This document shows, one piece after another, positions 12,544 through 21,139 of a stretch of DNA of 64,000 nt. The stretch covers positions 3,782,001 to 3,846,000 of the forward strand of contig CP063848.1 of the NCBI GenBank assembly GCA_015277795.1. Direction: 5' to 3'. The notes beneath the pieces are model-generated. The model searched no databases and was not told where the DNA came from. It was given only the letters and a program-made list of their open reading frames with translations. Source of the stretch: Massilia sp. UMI-21 (lineage in GTDB: Bacteria; Pseudomonadota; Gammaproteobacteria; Burkholderiales; Burkholderiaceae_D). How positions within the stretch are numbered: the stretch's first letter is position 1; each line of letters opens with the position of its first letter. A program made the translations under genes and the position numbers.

Positions 12544-12571
12544 ACGGGTGCGAAATCGCTTCCGCACCCGT
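12544..12571 (-). terminator. Intrinsic terminator after sppA
   Basis: Nine-bp perfect stem ACGGGTGCG / CGCACCCGT with a 10-nt loop, followed on the minus strand by TTTT. It lies 52 nt past the sppA stop codon and separates sppA from the efflux operon promoter region. Confidence 0.75.
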
Positions 12572-12622
12572 CTTCCCCTTGTCGCAGTCAGTTACAAAAC
12601 TGCTACAAATCTCCACCTGTCC

Positions 12623-14479
12623 TCATGGCGTTGCGCACATGCAGTGCGTGACCGCGGCGAACGGTGTGCGACCCTCGGCAACATCTTTCAGCCAAGCCAT
12701 GTCCTCGGCTACCTGGGTGATCGGGCCGGCCGGCAGGGCCGCTTCCATCAGGCCGAGCTTGACCTGGATATTGATCGCTTGCGCGGTCGAGGCGCCCATC
12801 AGGTTCAGGAAGCGCTCGATGCGGCTGACCGGACGCTCGATATAGGCCACGCGGTAATCCGCATCGAGCCTGGCGCGCCTGGCGGCCGAGGCCAGCGCGT
12901 CGCGGTAGTTGCCCAGGCGGTCGACCAGGCCGCGTTCCTTGGCCTGGCTGCCGGTCCAGACGCGGCCCTGGCCCACTTCGTCGATCCTGGCGGCGGTGGT
13001 GTTGCGCGCGGCCGCGGCCTTGGTGGTGAACTCGCTGTACACGTGGTTGATGCTGCTCTGAACCAGCCGCGAGAAGCGCGGATCGATCGGGCGCAGCGGG
13101 TTGTAGGCGTCGGCCAGCCAGGTGGTGGTGTAGCCGCCGGTGTGGATGCCGAGCTTGTCGCTCACCTTCTCGGCGGTCGGCAGGATGGTAAACACGCCGA
13201 TCGAGCCGGTGATGGTGGCCGGATCGGCGATCACTTCGTCGGCCGCCATCGAGATCCAGTAGCCGCCGGAGGCGGCCACGTTGCCCATCGAGACCACCAC
13301 CGGCTTGCCGGCCGCGCGCGTCAGCTCCAGCTCGCGCCGGATCAGCTCCGACGCGTAGGCGCTGCCGCCGGGCGAATCGACGCGCAGCACCACGGCCTTG
13401 ATGTGTTGGTCCTCGCGCGCCTGGCGGATCAGGTTGGCGGTGGTGATGCCGCCGACCGTGTCCGGGCCGCTGGTGCCGTCGACGATATTGCCGGAAGCGG
13501 TGATCACGCCGACCGCGTCGCCGAAGGGTCTCTGCTGGTGGCGCCCCAGGTAATCGTGGAAGCCGATCTGGCGGAAGGACTTGATGCGCTCTTCCCAGAC
13601 GCCGCGCTTGACCAGCAGCGCGCGCACCTCGTCCTGGGTCTTGAGCCCGTCCACCAGCTTGCCCGCCTGGGCCACCCTGGCCGCGCTGCCGCCCGCCGCT
13701 TCCATCTGCTGCGGCAGGGTCTCGATCCACTTCGCCACGCTGCCGGCCGGGAGCTTGCGGTTGTTCTCGACCTGGCTGGTGTAGTCCTGCCACAAGCCGT
13801 TGTACAGGAAGCTGTCGGCTTCCTGGGCCGCCTCGGAAGGTCCGTTGGCGATGTAGGGTTCGGCGAAGCTCTTGTAGGTGCCGACCTTGATCAGGTTGAC
13901 GGTCACGCCCAGCTTGTCGAGCGCATCGCGGTAGTAGTTGCGGCGCCCGCCGAAGCCTTCGATCATCACCATGCCCATCGGGTGCACATAGACTTCGTCG
14001 GCGTGCGAGGCCAGCAGGTAGCGCTTCTGGTCGTACATGCCGCCCCAGGCGATCACGCGCTTGCCGGCGGCCTTGACGCGGTCGATGCCGGCGCCGACCT
14101 CGCGCAGCTGGGCCAGGCCGCCGCCGTCCATCCGGTCGAGCAGCAGCACGACGGTGCTGATGCTCTTGTCCTTGCTGGCCGCATCGAGCACGGTGAGCAG
14201 GTCGCGCAGGCGCACGCTGCGCTTGCTGTCGCCGCCGACGGTATCGAGCAGCGTGTCCTGGAAGCTCGACTGGTACTGCTCGACCAGGTCGCCCCTCAGT
14301 TCCAGCACCAGGGCGGTCTTGTCGCCGATCGGCTTGACGCCGCCCGACGACACGGCCATGACGATGAGGATCACGATCAGCAGGAACAGCAGGTTCATGA
14401 CGGTGCGACGCGAAGCGTCGACCGCGCGCCACAGCATGCCGGCGCCGCGGCGCAGCGCACTCAGGGGTTTGAAAGCCAT
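12623..14479 (-). CDS. sppA: Signal peptide peptidase SppA, long (67K) type
   Basis: Membrane-anchored S49 serine protease that degrades cleaved signal peptides on the periplasmic face of the inner membrane. 618 residues, matching the duplicated-domain enterobacterial type. One N-terminal membrane segment (about 28-44). The Ser/Lys dyad is intact: Lys203 in VGTYKSFAEP from the first half and Ser404 in NVAASGGYW from the second half, aligning with E. coli Lys209 and Ser409. The start at 14479 has GGAG about 7 nt upstream; the open frame runs further up but without signal. It follows the symporter gene by 31 bp and may be cotranscribed. Ends before a clear terminator. Confidence 0.96.
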   Translation of the reverse strand: MAFKPLSALRRGAGMLWRAVDASRRTVMNLLFLLIVILIVMAVSSGGVKPIGDKTALVLELRGDLVEQYQSSFQDTLLDTVGGDSKRSVRLRDLLTVLDAASKDKSISTVVLLLDRMDGGGLAQLREVGAGIDRVKAAGKRVIAWGGMYDQKRYLLASHADEVYVHPMGMVMIEGFGGRRNYYRDALDKLGVTVNLIKVGTYKSFAEPYIANGPSEAAQEADSFLYNGLWQDYTSQVENNRKLPAGSVAKWIETLPQQMEAAGGSAARVAQAGKLVDGLKTQDEVRALLVKRGVWEERIKSFRQIGFHDYLGRHQQRPFGDAVGVITASGNIVDGTSGPDTVGGITTANLIRQAREDQHIKAVVLRVDSPGGSAYASELIRRELELTRAAGKPVVVSMGNVAASGGYWISMAADEVIADPATITGSIGVFTILPTAEKVSDKLGIHTGGYTTTWLADAYNPLRPIDPRFSRLVQSSINHVYSEFTTKAAAARNTTAARIDEVGQGRVWTGSQAKERGLVDRLGNYRDALASAARRARLDADYRVAYIERPVSRIERFLNLMGASTAQAINIQVKLGLMEAALPAGPITQVAEDMAWLKDVAEGRTPFAAVTHCMCATP

Positions 14480-14510
14480 CGAAACTCCGTCAGTCAATAA
14501 GTACAGGGGC

Positions 14511-15980
14511 TCAGGCCGCGATCGTCGCGGCGCCGGTCCGCTCCTTGTGCGAGATCGCGAACAGGCCGGCAAACACGAGTATGCCATTTACCATGAGCAA
14601 TTCCAGCCCGAGGCGGTAAGAACCGAGCAGGTGTTCCTGATTGTACTCAAGGAGTGCGCAAAGAATCGGCGCGCCGATCGTAACGAACGGCACCAGGCGG
14701 TCGGTCGGCATGCGTCGCGTCAGCATGCCGAAGCCGAACAGGCCCAGCAGCGGACCGTAGGTGTAGGCCGCCAGCTTGAGGATGACCACGATCATGCTCG
14801 GGTTGTCGGCCGCCTTGAAGCCCAGCACCAGGAACAGGAACAGCCCGGCGAAGCCCAGGTGCACGCGGCGGCGCAGGCTTTCCTTGCCCGCTTCCGTCAG
14901 GTCGTTGCGGCGCTTGATGCCGAGGATGTCGATGCAGAACGAGGATGTCAGCGCCGTGATCGCGCCGTCCGCGCTGGGGAACAGGGCCGAGATCAGGGCG
15001 ATCAGGAAGATGATCTGCACCGTGGCAGGCAGATGGCCCATGACCACGGCCGGGAAGATCTTGTCGCCGGTGGCGCTCACGCCGGCGATCGGCGCGTACA
15101 GGTAGAGCAGGCCACCCAGGAACAGGAAGCTCATCAGGACCACCACCAGCACGGCGGTCAGGCTCAGCAGGTTCTTCTGCGAATCCTTGAGGGTCTTGAC
15201 GGAAATCGTCTTCTGCATCATCTCCTGGTCCATGCCGGTCATGGTCAGCACGATGAAGATGCCGGCCACGATCTGCTTGAGGAAGAAGTTGGGGCTGTCG
15301 AAGTCGGTCGTGAAGATGCGCGCCAGGCCCTGCGACTGCATCGCGTTCAGGCTGTCGGGGACCGACATGCCCAGCTCGCCCAGCAGGAACCAGACGCAGG
15401 CGAACAGGCCGAACAGCATGCAGGTGGTCTGCAGGGTATCGGTCCAGACGATGGTCTTGACGCCGCCCTGGTAGGTGTACATCAGGATCATGCCGAGGAT
15501 GACCAGGGTCGTGATCCAGAACGGGATTCCCAGGCTGTCGAGGATGATCGCCTGCAGGATGTTCACCACCAGGTAGAGCCGCGCGGTGGCGCCGAGCAGG
15601 CGCGAGATGATGAAGAAGCCCGCCCCGCTCTGGTACGAGCGGCGCCCGAGGCGCACGTCGAGGTAGTGGTAGATCGAGGTCAGCTGGAGCCGGTAGTACA
15701 GCGGCAGCAGGATGTAGGCCACGGCGATGTAGCCGATCACGTAGCCGATCAGGATCTGGGCGTAGCCGAAGGCGTCGTTTCCTACCGCGCCGGGCACGCT
15801 GATGAAGGTGGCGCCGGACAGCGTGGTGCCGACCATGCCGAACGCGACCAGCATCCAGTTGCTGCTCTTGTTACCGATGAAGAAGCTGTCGTTGTTGGCG
15901 TTGCGGGAGGTGGCCCAGGCCACGCCGAGCAGGAGCGCGAAATAGCCGATGAGGATTGCGAAGAGGAGTGCCGGGGACAT
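14511..15980 (-). CDS. Sodium:solute symporter (SSS family)
   Basis: Polytopic inner-membrane transporter of 489 residues with about 13 predicted helices, importing an organic solute with sodium. Visible family features: SNWMLVAFGMVGTTLSGATF near residue 40 and the sodium-binding helix region around PSADGAITALTSSF. The conserved length and fold fit the SLC5/PutP group; the similarity in style is closest to uncharacterised bacterial members with the substrate unknown. The start MSPALLFAIL has GGAA upstream; a longer open frame to 16064 lacks a ribosome-binding site and would place a charged extension before the first helix. Confidence 0.92.
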   Translation of the reverse strand: MSPALLFAILIGYFALLLGVAWATSRNANNDSFFIGNKSSNWMLVAFGMVGTTLSGATFISVPGAVGNDAFGYAQILIGYVIGYIAVAYILLPLYYRLQLTSIYHYLDVRLGRRSYQSGAGFFIISRLLGATARLYLVVNILQAIILDSLGIPFWITTLVILGMILMYTYQGGVKTIVWTDTLQTTCMLFGLFACVWFLLGELGMSVPDSLNAMQSQGLARIFTTDFDSPNFFLKQIVAGIFIVLTMTGMDQEMMQKTISVKTLKDSQKNLLSLTAVLVVVLMSFLFLGGLLYLYAPIAGVSATGDKIFPAVVMGHLPATVQIIFLIALISALFPSADGAITALTSSFCIDILGIKRRNDLTEAGKESLRRRVHLGFAGLFLFLVLGFKAADNPSMIVVILKLAAYTYGPLLGLFGFGMLTRRMPTDRLVPFVTIGAPILCALLEYNQEHLLGSYRLGLELLMVNGILVFAGLFAISHKERTGAATIAA

Positions 15981-16177
15981 GAAATTCCAATGCGGTTGTC
16001 GTTTCGCCCAGCAATATACACTGAAGCGTTGCGAGCGTGAACGCCGGTAAACGGCACCGCACATGAGTCCTGGTTATGCCCCGGCGGCACGAGCGACGAA
16101 CTTCCCGGGCAGGAAGGCTCGCCGCAGCGGGACCCGCGCGCGCATGCAAAACAGTCATCGAAGCACTGTCAGGCGCG

Positions 16178-16606
16178 TTACGCCTCCTCGCCCTGCACCC
16201 GCTCGAACGGCCCGATACAGGTGTTCATGCTCTCGTCCGCGCACATCAGGAACAGCGCGCCGGACGGGTGGAAGCGGATGAAGTTGGTCACGGTGGTGCC
16301 CACCTTCATGATGGCGCCCGAGCAATCCTTCTTGCCGTTGTCCTTGACGATGCGGTCGTCCAGCCGGTAGAAGCCCTTGGCGCTGGGCTTGGCGGGGATG
16401 CGGTATTCGCTTTCCGACACTTCCTGGGCGCTGGTGACCAGGGTGGTACCGTCGGCGCGGAAGCGGTAGGTTTCCGAGCAACCCAGATCGGGCAGGCTCA
16501 GCTTCCAGATACCGAGGATGGGATGGGCGGCCGGCGGCGCCGCCTGCGCGCCGGGCAATAGGGAGATCAGCAAGGCCCCAGTCAACACCGCGGCAGGCAC
16601 ACGCAT
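16178..16606 (-). CDS. Small secreted protein of unknown function
   Basis: 142 residues with a signal peptide (MRVPAAVLTGALLISLLPGAQA). The mature part starts with a HPILGIWKLSLPDLGC segment that resembles the GxW opening of small lipocalin-like beta-barrels, then short beta-rich stretches (TYRFRADGTTLV, EYRIP, GFYRLDDRIV). Four Cys residues in the mature part could form two disulfides. AAGGAG lies 7 nt before the chosen ATG. No functional assignment is possible; a periplasmic beta-barrel protein is an inference. Confidence 0.8.
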   Translation of the reverse strand: MRVPAAVLTGALLISLLPGAQAAPPAAHPILGIWKLSLPDLGCSETYRFRADGTTLVTSAQEVSESEYRIPAKPSAKGFYRLDDRIVKDNGKKDCSGAIMKVGTTVTNFIRFHPSGALFLMCADESMNTCIGPFERVQGEEA

Positions 16607-16724
16607 GGCAGGCTCCTTCGCACGTCGCGACAGCCGGGCGGGCGCCGCGGCAGGCCCGCCCATGCGGACGATGCCATTATTGCAGGGGCGGCGCGCGCGC
16701 GGCGCACGCGCCGCCACGGGTGGC

Positions 16725-16755
16725 GCAGGCTGGGCGGGGAACCCGCCCAGCCTGC
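16725..16755. terminator. Perfect 14-bp hairpin after the NYN-LOTUS gene
   Basis: GCAGGCTGGGCGGG and its exact complement flank a GAA loop, 11 nt past the stop codon of the upstream-transcribed NYN gene. No U-tract follows on either strand, so it may act as a very stable 3' end or a Rho-assisted terminator. Confidence 0.55.
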
Positions 16756-16765
16756 GGTACTTGCC

Positions 16766-18244
16766 TCAGCCGTTCTCGGGCGTGGTCTTCGGCTTGGCCG
16801 GACGGCGGCTGCGCGGCGCGGCCTTGCGGGCCGGCGCCTTGTGGGCCGGGCGCGCGCCCGGCTTGCGGGCCGTTTTCGCGTCCGCATCGGTTTCGGCGGG
16901 CGCCTCGCCGGCCACGGCATCGCTATCCGGCCCCACCGCCGGCGCCGGCGGCGCCGTGTCCGCAGCACTGTCCGGCGACCCGGCCGGCGCCGGCAACTCG
17001 GCCGGCGCTTCCACGACCGCTGCCGGCGCTGGCGCCTTCTTGGCAGCCGGCTTGCGCGGCGCGCGGCGGCGTTCCTTGACCGGCGCCGGCGCCGGCTCGG
17101 CCACGGTTTCCTCGGCCACCGCTTGCGCCGGCTCGGCCGCAGTGGACGCCTCGGGCGCTTCCGGCGCCGCCGGCACCGCCGCTTCGTCCACCGCAGGCGG
17201 CGGCACGGCCAGGTCCGCGTCCGTTGCGGTCAGCTCGGGCACGGCCGGCGCCGCATCGCGCCCCCCGCCCCGGCGTCCGCCGCGGCCGCGGCGGCTGCGT
17301 TCCGGCTTGGCCTCGAGCGCCGGCGCTTCCTCGCCGCCCGGCTCCTCGGTCGCCGCTTCCTCGTTCTCCGGCGCCTCGGGCATCACCACCAGTTCAGGCG
17401 CCGGCATCGTCACCGGCGCGGCGGCGCTGCGGTACACATAGGTGCCGGACTTTTCATCGCGGCCGAATTCGAACAGGCCGCGGCTCTGCGCTTCTTCGAG
17501 CAGGTTGCCGAAGGTGCGGTAGCCGTAATAGGTCTCGGAGAAGTCGGGACGGCGGCGCTTCAGGGTGTCCTTCAGCAGCGAAGCCCAGATCTTGCCGGTG
17601 TCGCCGCGCTCGGACACCAGCGCATCGAAGGTCTCGACGACCATTTCGAGGGCCTGGGCCTTGCGCGCTTCCAGTTCTTCGCGGCGCTTGTCGTCGCTCG
17701 GGCGCCGGGTCGCCGGCTGGCCGCGGCGCGCGTCGAGTTCTTCCTTGCGCTTGGCGGCGGCGCGGCGCACTTCACGCACCAGGTCGTCGTAGAAGATGAA
17801 TTCGTCGCAATTGGCCACCAGCAGGTCGGAGGTGGACTGCTTGACGCCCACCCCGATCACGCGCTTGGCATTCTCGCGCAACTTCGATACCAGCGGCGAA
17901 AAGTCGGAGTCGCCCGAGATGATGACGAAGGTATCGACGTGCGACTTGGTGTAGCACAGGTCGAGTGCATCGACCACCAGCCGGATGTCGGCCGAGTTCT
18001 TGCCCGACTGGCGCACATGCGGGATCTCGATCAGCTCGAAATTCGCCTCGTGCATCGGGGCCTTGAAAGCCTTGTAGCGGTCCCAGTCGCAATACGCTTT
18101 CTTGACCACGATGCTGCCCTTGAGCAGCAGGCGCTCCAGCACCGGCTTGATATCGAATTTTTCGTAGTTGGCGTCGCGCACGCCGAGCGCGACGTTTTCG
18201 AAGTCGCAGAACACCGCCATGCTGATGTTGTCGGAAGAAGCCAT
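16766..18244 (-). CDS. NYN-domain ribonuclease-like protein with LOTUS (OST-HTH) domain and disordered Arg/Ala/Pro tail
   Basis: 492 residues, cytoplasmic. Residues about 8-160 form a NYN (PIN-like) nuclease domain with the acidic residues in place: Asp14 (VFCDFENV), Asp86 (SADIRLVVDA), Asp112 and Asp114 (ISGDSDFSPL). Residues about 196-272 form a LOTUS/OST-HTH RNA-binding module (WASLLKDTLKRRRPDF, TFGNLLEEA). The remainder (about 273-492) is low complexity: Glu/Pro-rich, an RGG-like patch (RSRRGRGGRRGGGRD), long Ala/Pro runs and a Lys/Arg-rich end. The domain pair is known from bacteria and from eukaryotic MARF1-type RNases, so RNA cleavage is likely but no target is known. Divergent codon use in the tail is a by-product of Ala/Pro bias. 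Confidence 0.9.
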   Translation of the reverse strand: MASSDNISMAVFCDFENVALGVRDANYEKFDIKPVLERLLLKGSIVVKKAYCDWDRYKAFKAPMHEANFELIEIPHVRQSGKNSADIRLVVDALDLCYTKSHVDTFVIISGDSDFSPLVSKLRENAKRVIGVGVKQSTSDLLVANCDEFIFYDDLVREVRRAAAKRKEELDARRGQPATRRPSDDKRREELEARKAQALEMVVETFDALVSERGDTGKIWASLLKDTLKRRRPDFSETYYGYRTFGNLLEEAQSRGLFEFGRDEKSGTYVYRSAAAPVTMPAPELVVMPEAPENEEAATEEPGGEEAPALEAKPERSRRGRGGRRGGGRDAAPAVPELTATDADLAVPPPAVDEAAVPAAPEAPEASTAAEPAQAVAEETVAEPAPAPVKERRRAPRKPAAKKAPAPAAVVEAPAELPAPAGSPDSAADTAPPAPAVGPDSDAVAGEAPAETDADAKTARKPGARPAHKAPARKAAPRSRRPAKPKTTPENG

Positions 18245-18459
18245 GAGCTATTGCTTTCAGATAATAAAGGGACAAACTGACCGCGATTATACGCAACCCG
18301 CCGCTCCCGGGCGGCACGCGCCGCGCAAAGCCGGTGCGCCGCTCGAACACGGCCAGCCAGGTGGCGTACCGGATCAGCGCCGACTGGAAACGGCTTGCGT
18401 GCCGAACAGGCCCGGCAGGCAGGCGATGCCAGGACTCGCCAGGCGGCAGCATTGCCGAT

Positions 18460-18879
18460 TCAGAGCCGCGCCAGCGTGGCCTCGTCCGCCTGTCCGTCGA
18501 AATACTTGTCGATGCATGCCTGGAATACCGCTTCGTCGGGCGCGACGTCGGCGAACAGGGTCATCGACGAACGGAACTTGAGCGCGTCGGGTTGACCGAA
18601 AATCTCGTCGGCCGACGGACCGTCGAGCGCCGCCACGATCGAAGCGCATTCGCGCAGGCGCGCACCGAGCACCGGGTGCGCCAGGTAGGCCGCCGCTTCG
18701 TCGGCGGAGGCGATCGCATAGCGCCGCGCCATGTCGCTGCGGCCGAGCCCGGCGACCTGCGGAAAAACGAACCACATCCAGTGGCTGTGCTTGCGGCCCG
18801 CGCGCAGTTCGGCGAGCACCGTGGCGTACACCGGCTCCTGGGCCCGGATGAAACGCTCGAGGTCGAATTCATTGTCCAT
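18460..18879 (-). CDS. DUF1810 family protein
   Basis: 139 residues, soluble. Family hallmarks: an N-terminal DLERFIRAQEPVY, then HSHWMWFVFPQVAGLG and the YAIASADEAAAYLAHPVLG segment, then a conserved DALKFRSSMTLF. DUF1810 proteins are small alpha-helical proteins without a settled biochemical role. The start MDNEFDLERF has GGAGGA about 8 nt upstream; the frame is open 25 codons further but that part lacks family similarity. Divergently transcribed from the DUF3820 gene across a 74-bp gap that must hold both promoters. Confidence 0.9.
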   Translation of the reverse strand: MDNEFDLERFIRAQEPVYATVLAELRAGRKHSHWMWFVFPQVAGLGRSDMARRYAIASADEAAAYLAHPVLGARLRECASIVAALDGPSADEIFGQPDALKFRSSMTLFADVAPDEAVFQACIDKYFDGQADEATLARL

Positions 18880-18953
18880 ATTCCATCCTCCTGCTGGCAT
18901 CCATGCTACAACTTTGAGATTGTTTGCTAAAGTGCGTTCCATAGGACGCACCA

Positions 18954-19166
18954 ATGGACACCAATCACCTCTCCCTGTTGCTCATGCGTGACATGCCGTA
19001 TCGCAAATATAAAGGCCGGAAAATCGCCGACCTGCCCGGCCACTACCTGGGCTGGTTCGCCCGGGAAGGCTTTCCCCATGGGGAACTGGGCCAGTTACTG
19101 GCCCTGATGTACGAACTCGACCACAACAATCTGCGCTCCCTGCTCGATCCGCTACGGACCCGCTGA
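18954..19166 (+). CDS. DUF3820 family small protein
   Basis: 70 residues. The sequence MPYRKYKGRKIADLPGHYLGWF and the following GELGQLLALMYEL are typical of DUF3820, a short family annotated in places as a putative quorum-sensing-regulated virulence factor; the molecular role is unknown. AGGACGCACC precedes the ATG. Stands alone on the plus strand, 154 bp before the antiporter gene. Confidence 0.88.
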   Translation: MDTNHLSLLLMRDMPYRKYKGRKIADLPGHYLGWFAREGFPHGELGQLLALMYELDHNNLRSLLDPLRTR

Positions 19167-19320
19167 CCGGGTGCCGCGCCACGCCGGGCACGACCGCGGT
19201 GCTGCCGGCTGCGCGGATGCGTGCGTCACTCAACACAGCGCCAGCGCCGTCCTCGCTAGAATCGACCCCTGCCGGTCCGCCTTGGGATCAGGCTGGCCCA
19301 ACCGGAACCAGGAGCGTGTA

Positions 19321-20634
19321 GTGGAGAATTTTCAGTGGTTTATGCTGGTCGGCGGCCTGATGCTGGTGCGCGGCCTGTGGGGGCAGACCATCGCCAAGCT
19401 GCCGTTCACGTCGGCAATGATCTACCTCGCCGTCGGCTTGCTGCTGGGACCGCTGTTCCTCGGCCTGTTCAGCTTCGACCCGCTCGATGGAGCCAAGGTG
19501 ATCGAACCGGTCGCCGAGATCGCCGTCCTGATCTCGCTGTTTTCCGCCGGCATCAAGATGCCGGTACCCTTTTCTCTGCGTCGCTGGATGCCCGCCGTTC
19601 GGCTGGCCTGGCTGGCGATGGCGCTGTCGGTGGGGCTGATTGCGGCGTTCGGCTGGCTGGTGCTGGGCTTGCCTGCCGGCGCGGCGATCCTGCTGGGCGC
19701 GGTCCTGGCCCCGACCGACCCCGTGCTCGCGACCGACGTCCAGGTCCGGTATGCCGGCGACGACGACCCATTGCGCTTCACCCTGACCTGCGAAGCGGGC
19801 CTGAACGACGGCAGCGCCTTTCCGTTCATCATGCTCGGACTGGGCCTGCTCGGCCTGCACGAGATCGGCCCGGGCGGTTCGCGCTGGCTGCTGGTCGACG
19901 TGGCCTGGGCGACCCTGGGCGGGACCGGCGTCGGCGCCGCCTGCGGCGCCGCGCTGGCCTGGATCGGCGTCGCCATGCACGCCCGCTTCGCCAAGCACGA
20001 GGTGCTCGACGACCTGCTGGGCCTGGGCCTGATCGGCCTGTCCTACGGGATCGCCCTGTCCCTGCATACCTATGGTTTCCTGGCGGTCTTCGCGGCCGGG
20101 GTCGCCCTGCGCCAGACCGAGATGCGCCTGATCGGCGCGCGCACCAACCGCGCGGGCCTGCTCGAGCCGGAGATCGACAAGGACGAGGCGCCGGCCGCGG
20201 TGCCGGCCGAACCGACGGTCAGCGGCGGTTCGCTGGTCTTCAAGGAACACCTGGAACGGCTGTCCGAACTGACGCTGGTCCTGCTGCTCGGCGGCGCGGC
20301 CTCCTGGTACCTGCTCGACTGGAAACCCTGGGCCCTGGCCGTGTTCCTGTTCTTCCTGGTGCGCCCGTTCAGCGTCCTGGTCAGCATGGCCGGCGCCGGC
20401 ATCGGCGGGCGCGCCACCGCCATCTGCGCCTGGTTCGGCGTACGCGGCATCGGGTCGATCTATTATCTGACCTATGCGATCAACCACGGCGTACCGCCGC
20501 CGATCGCACGCGAGCTGGTGAACGCCACCCTGGCGGTCATCATCGGCTCGATCTTCCTGCACGGCACCAGCGTCACACCGCTGCTGAACCGTTTCTGGAG
20601 GCGCAAGCACAAGCGCGACGAGAAGCCGGGCTGA
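19321..20634 (+). CDS. Cation:proton antiporter (CPA1/NhaP-like)
   Basis: Polytopic inner-membrane antiporter of 437 residues with about 12 helices that exchanges Na+ or K+ for protons. The helix-5 region LGAVLAPTDPVLATDVQV carries the conserved TDP motif used in ion binding, followed by LTCEAGLNDGSAFPF with the ND pair of CPA1 transporters. The start is a GTG at 19321 preceded by AGGAGCGTGTA; the frame is open upstream but without a start signal. A cytoplasmic charged loop lies around residues 283-320 (EIDKDEAPAAVPAE). Ends 12 bp from the convergent VOC gene. Confidence 0.93.
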   Translation: MENFQWFMLVGGLMLVRGLWGQTIAKLPFTSAMIYLAVGLLLGPLFLGLFSFDPLDGAKVIEPVAEIAVLISLFSAGIKMPVPFSLRRWMPAVRLAWLAMALSVGLIAAFGWLVLGLPAGAAILLGAVLAPTDPVLATDVQVRYAGDDDPLRFTLTCEAGLNDGSAFPFIMLGLGLLGLHEIGPGGSRWLLVDVAWATLGGTGVGAACGAALAWIGVAMHARFAKHEVLDDLLGLGLIGLSYGIALSLHTYGFLAVFAAGVALRQTEMRLIGARTNRAGLLEPEIDKDEAPAAVPAEPTVSGGSLVFKEHLERLSELTLVLLLGGAASWYLLDWKPWALAVFLFFLVRPFSVLVSMAGAGIGGRATAICAWFGVRGIGSIYYLTYAINHGVPPPIARELVNATLAVIIGSIFLHGTSVTPLLNRFWRRKHKRDEKPG

Positions 20635-20646
20635 GCCGCCGCAGCG

Positions 20647-21045
20647 TCAAGCGGAGGGCGCCGTCCAGACCAGGTTCCACAGGTGGCCGTCGAGATCCTC
20701 GAAGCCCTGGTCGTACATGAAGCCATGGTCTTCGGGCGGGTGCGGGGTGCGGCCGCCGGCGGCGACGGCCCGCGCGACCAGGCTGTCCACTTCGTCTCGG
20801 CTGTCGCAGCTCAGGCACAGGATGGCCTCGTTGCCTTTCTTCGCCTGGACCAGCGGCTTGTCGATGAGCGAGGCGAACAGGGCTTCGCTCATCAGCATGA
20901 CGTGGATGCTGTCCTCCGCGATGACCATGAAGGCGCTGTTCTCGCTGCTGAAGCGCGGATCGAAGCCGAAGCCGAGCGCGCTGAAGAAAGCCCGCGACCG
21001 CTCCAGGTCGCTGACCGCCAGGTTAACAATGATTTGCTTCTTCAT
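20647..21045 (-). CDS. VOC family protein (glyoxalase/bleomycin-resistance fold)
   Basis: 132 residues, cytoplasmic, one vicinal-oxygen-chelate domain: IIVNLAVSDLERSRAFFSALGF at the N-terminus and QGFEDLDGHLWNLVW at the C-terminus. Such proteins usually work as dimers and bind a metal, but the residue in the first beta strand is Asn and not His, so metal binding is uncertain. The start MKKQIIV is preceded by GAGGAT; an earlier in-frame ATG (MSREDV) is possible. Convergent with the antiporter, 94 bp after the histidine kinase start of its own strand would place it downstream of that gene. Confidence 0.88.
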   Translation of the reverse strand: MKKQIIVNLAVSDLERSRAFFSALGFGFDPRFSSENSAFMVIAEDSIHVMLMSEALFASLIDKPLVQAKKGNEAILCLSCDSRDEVDSLVARAVAAGGRTPHPPEDHGFMYDQGFEDLDGHLWNLVWTAPSA

Positions 21046-21139
21046 GACATCCTCGCGTGACATGGTGGTGGGGTGCTGATCGTGCACCCGGACGACGAAC
21101 GGGGCGGCCCGATATCGACAGGCGCGCGCAACGCTCCCT

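Noticed and set aside
18245..18459. Possible gene remnant between the NYN and DUF1810 genes
   Set aside because: No frame shows coding character or similarity I can recognise.
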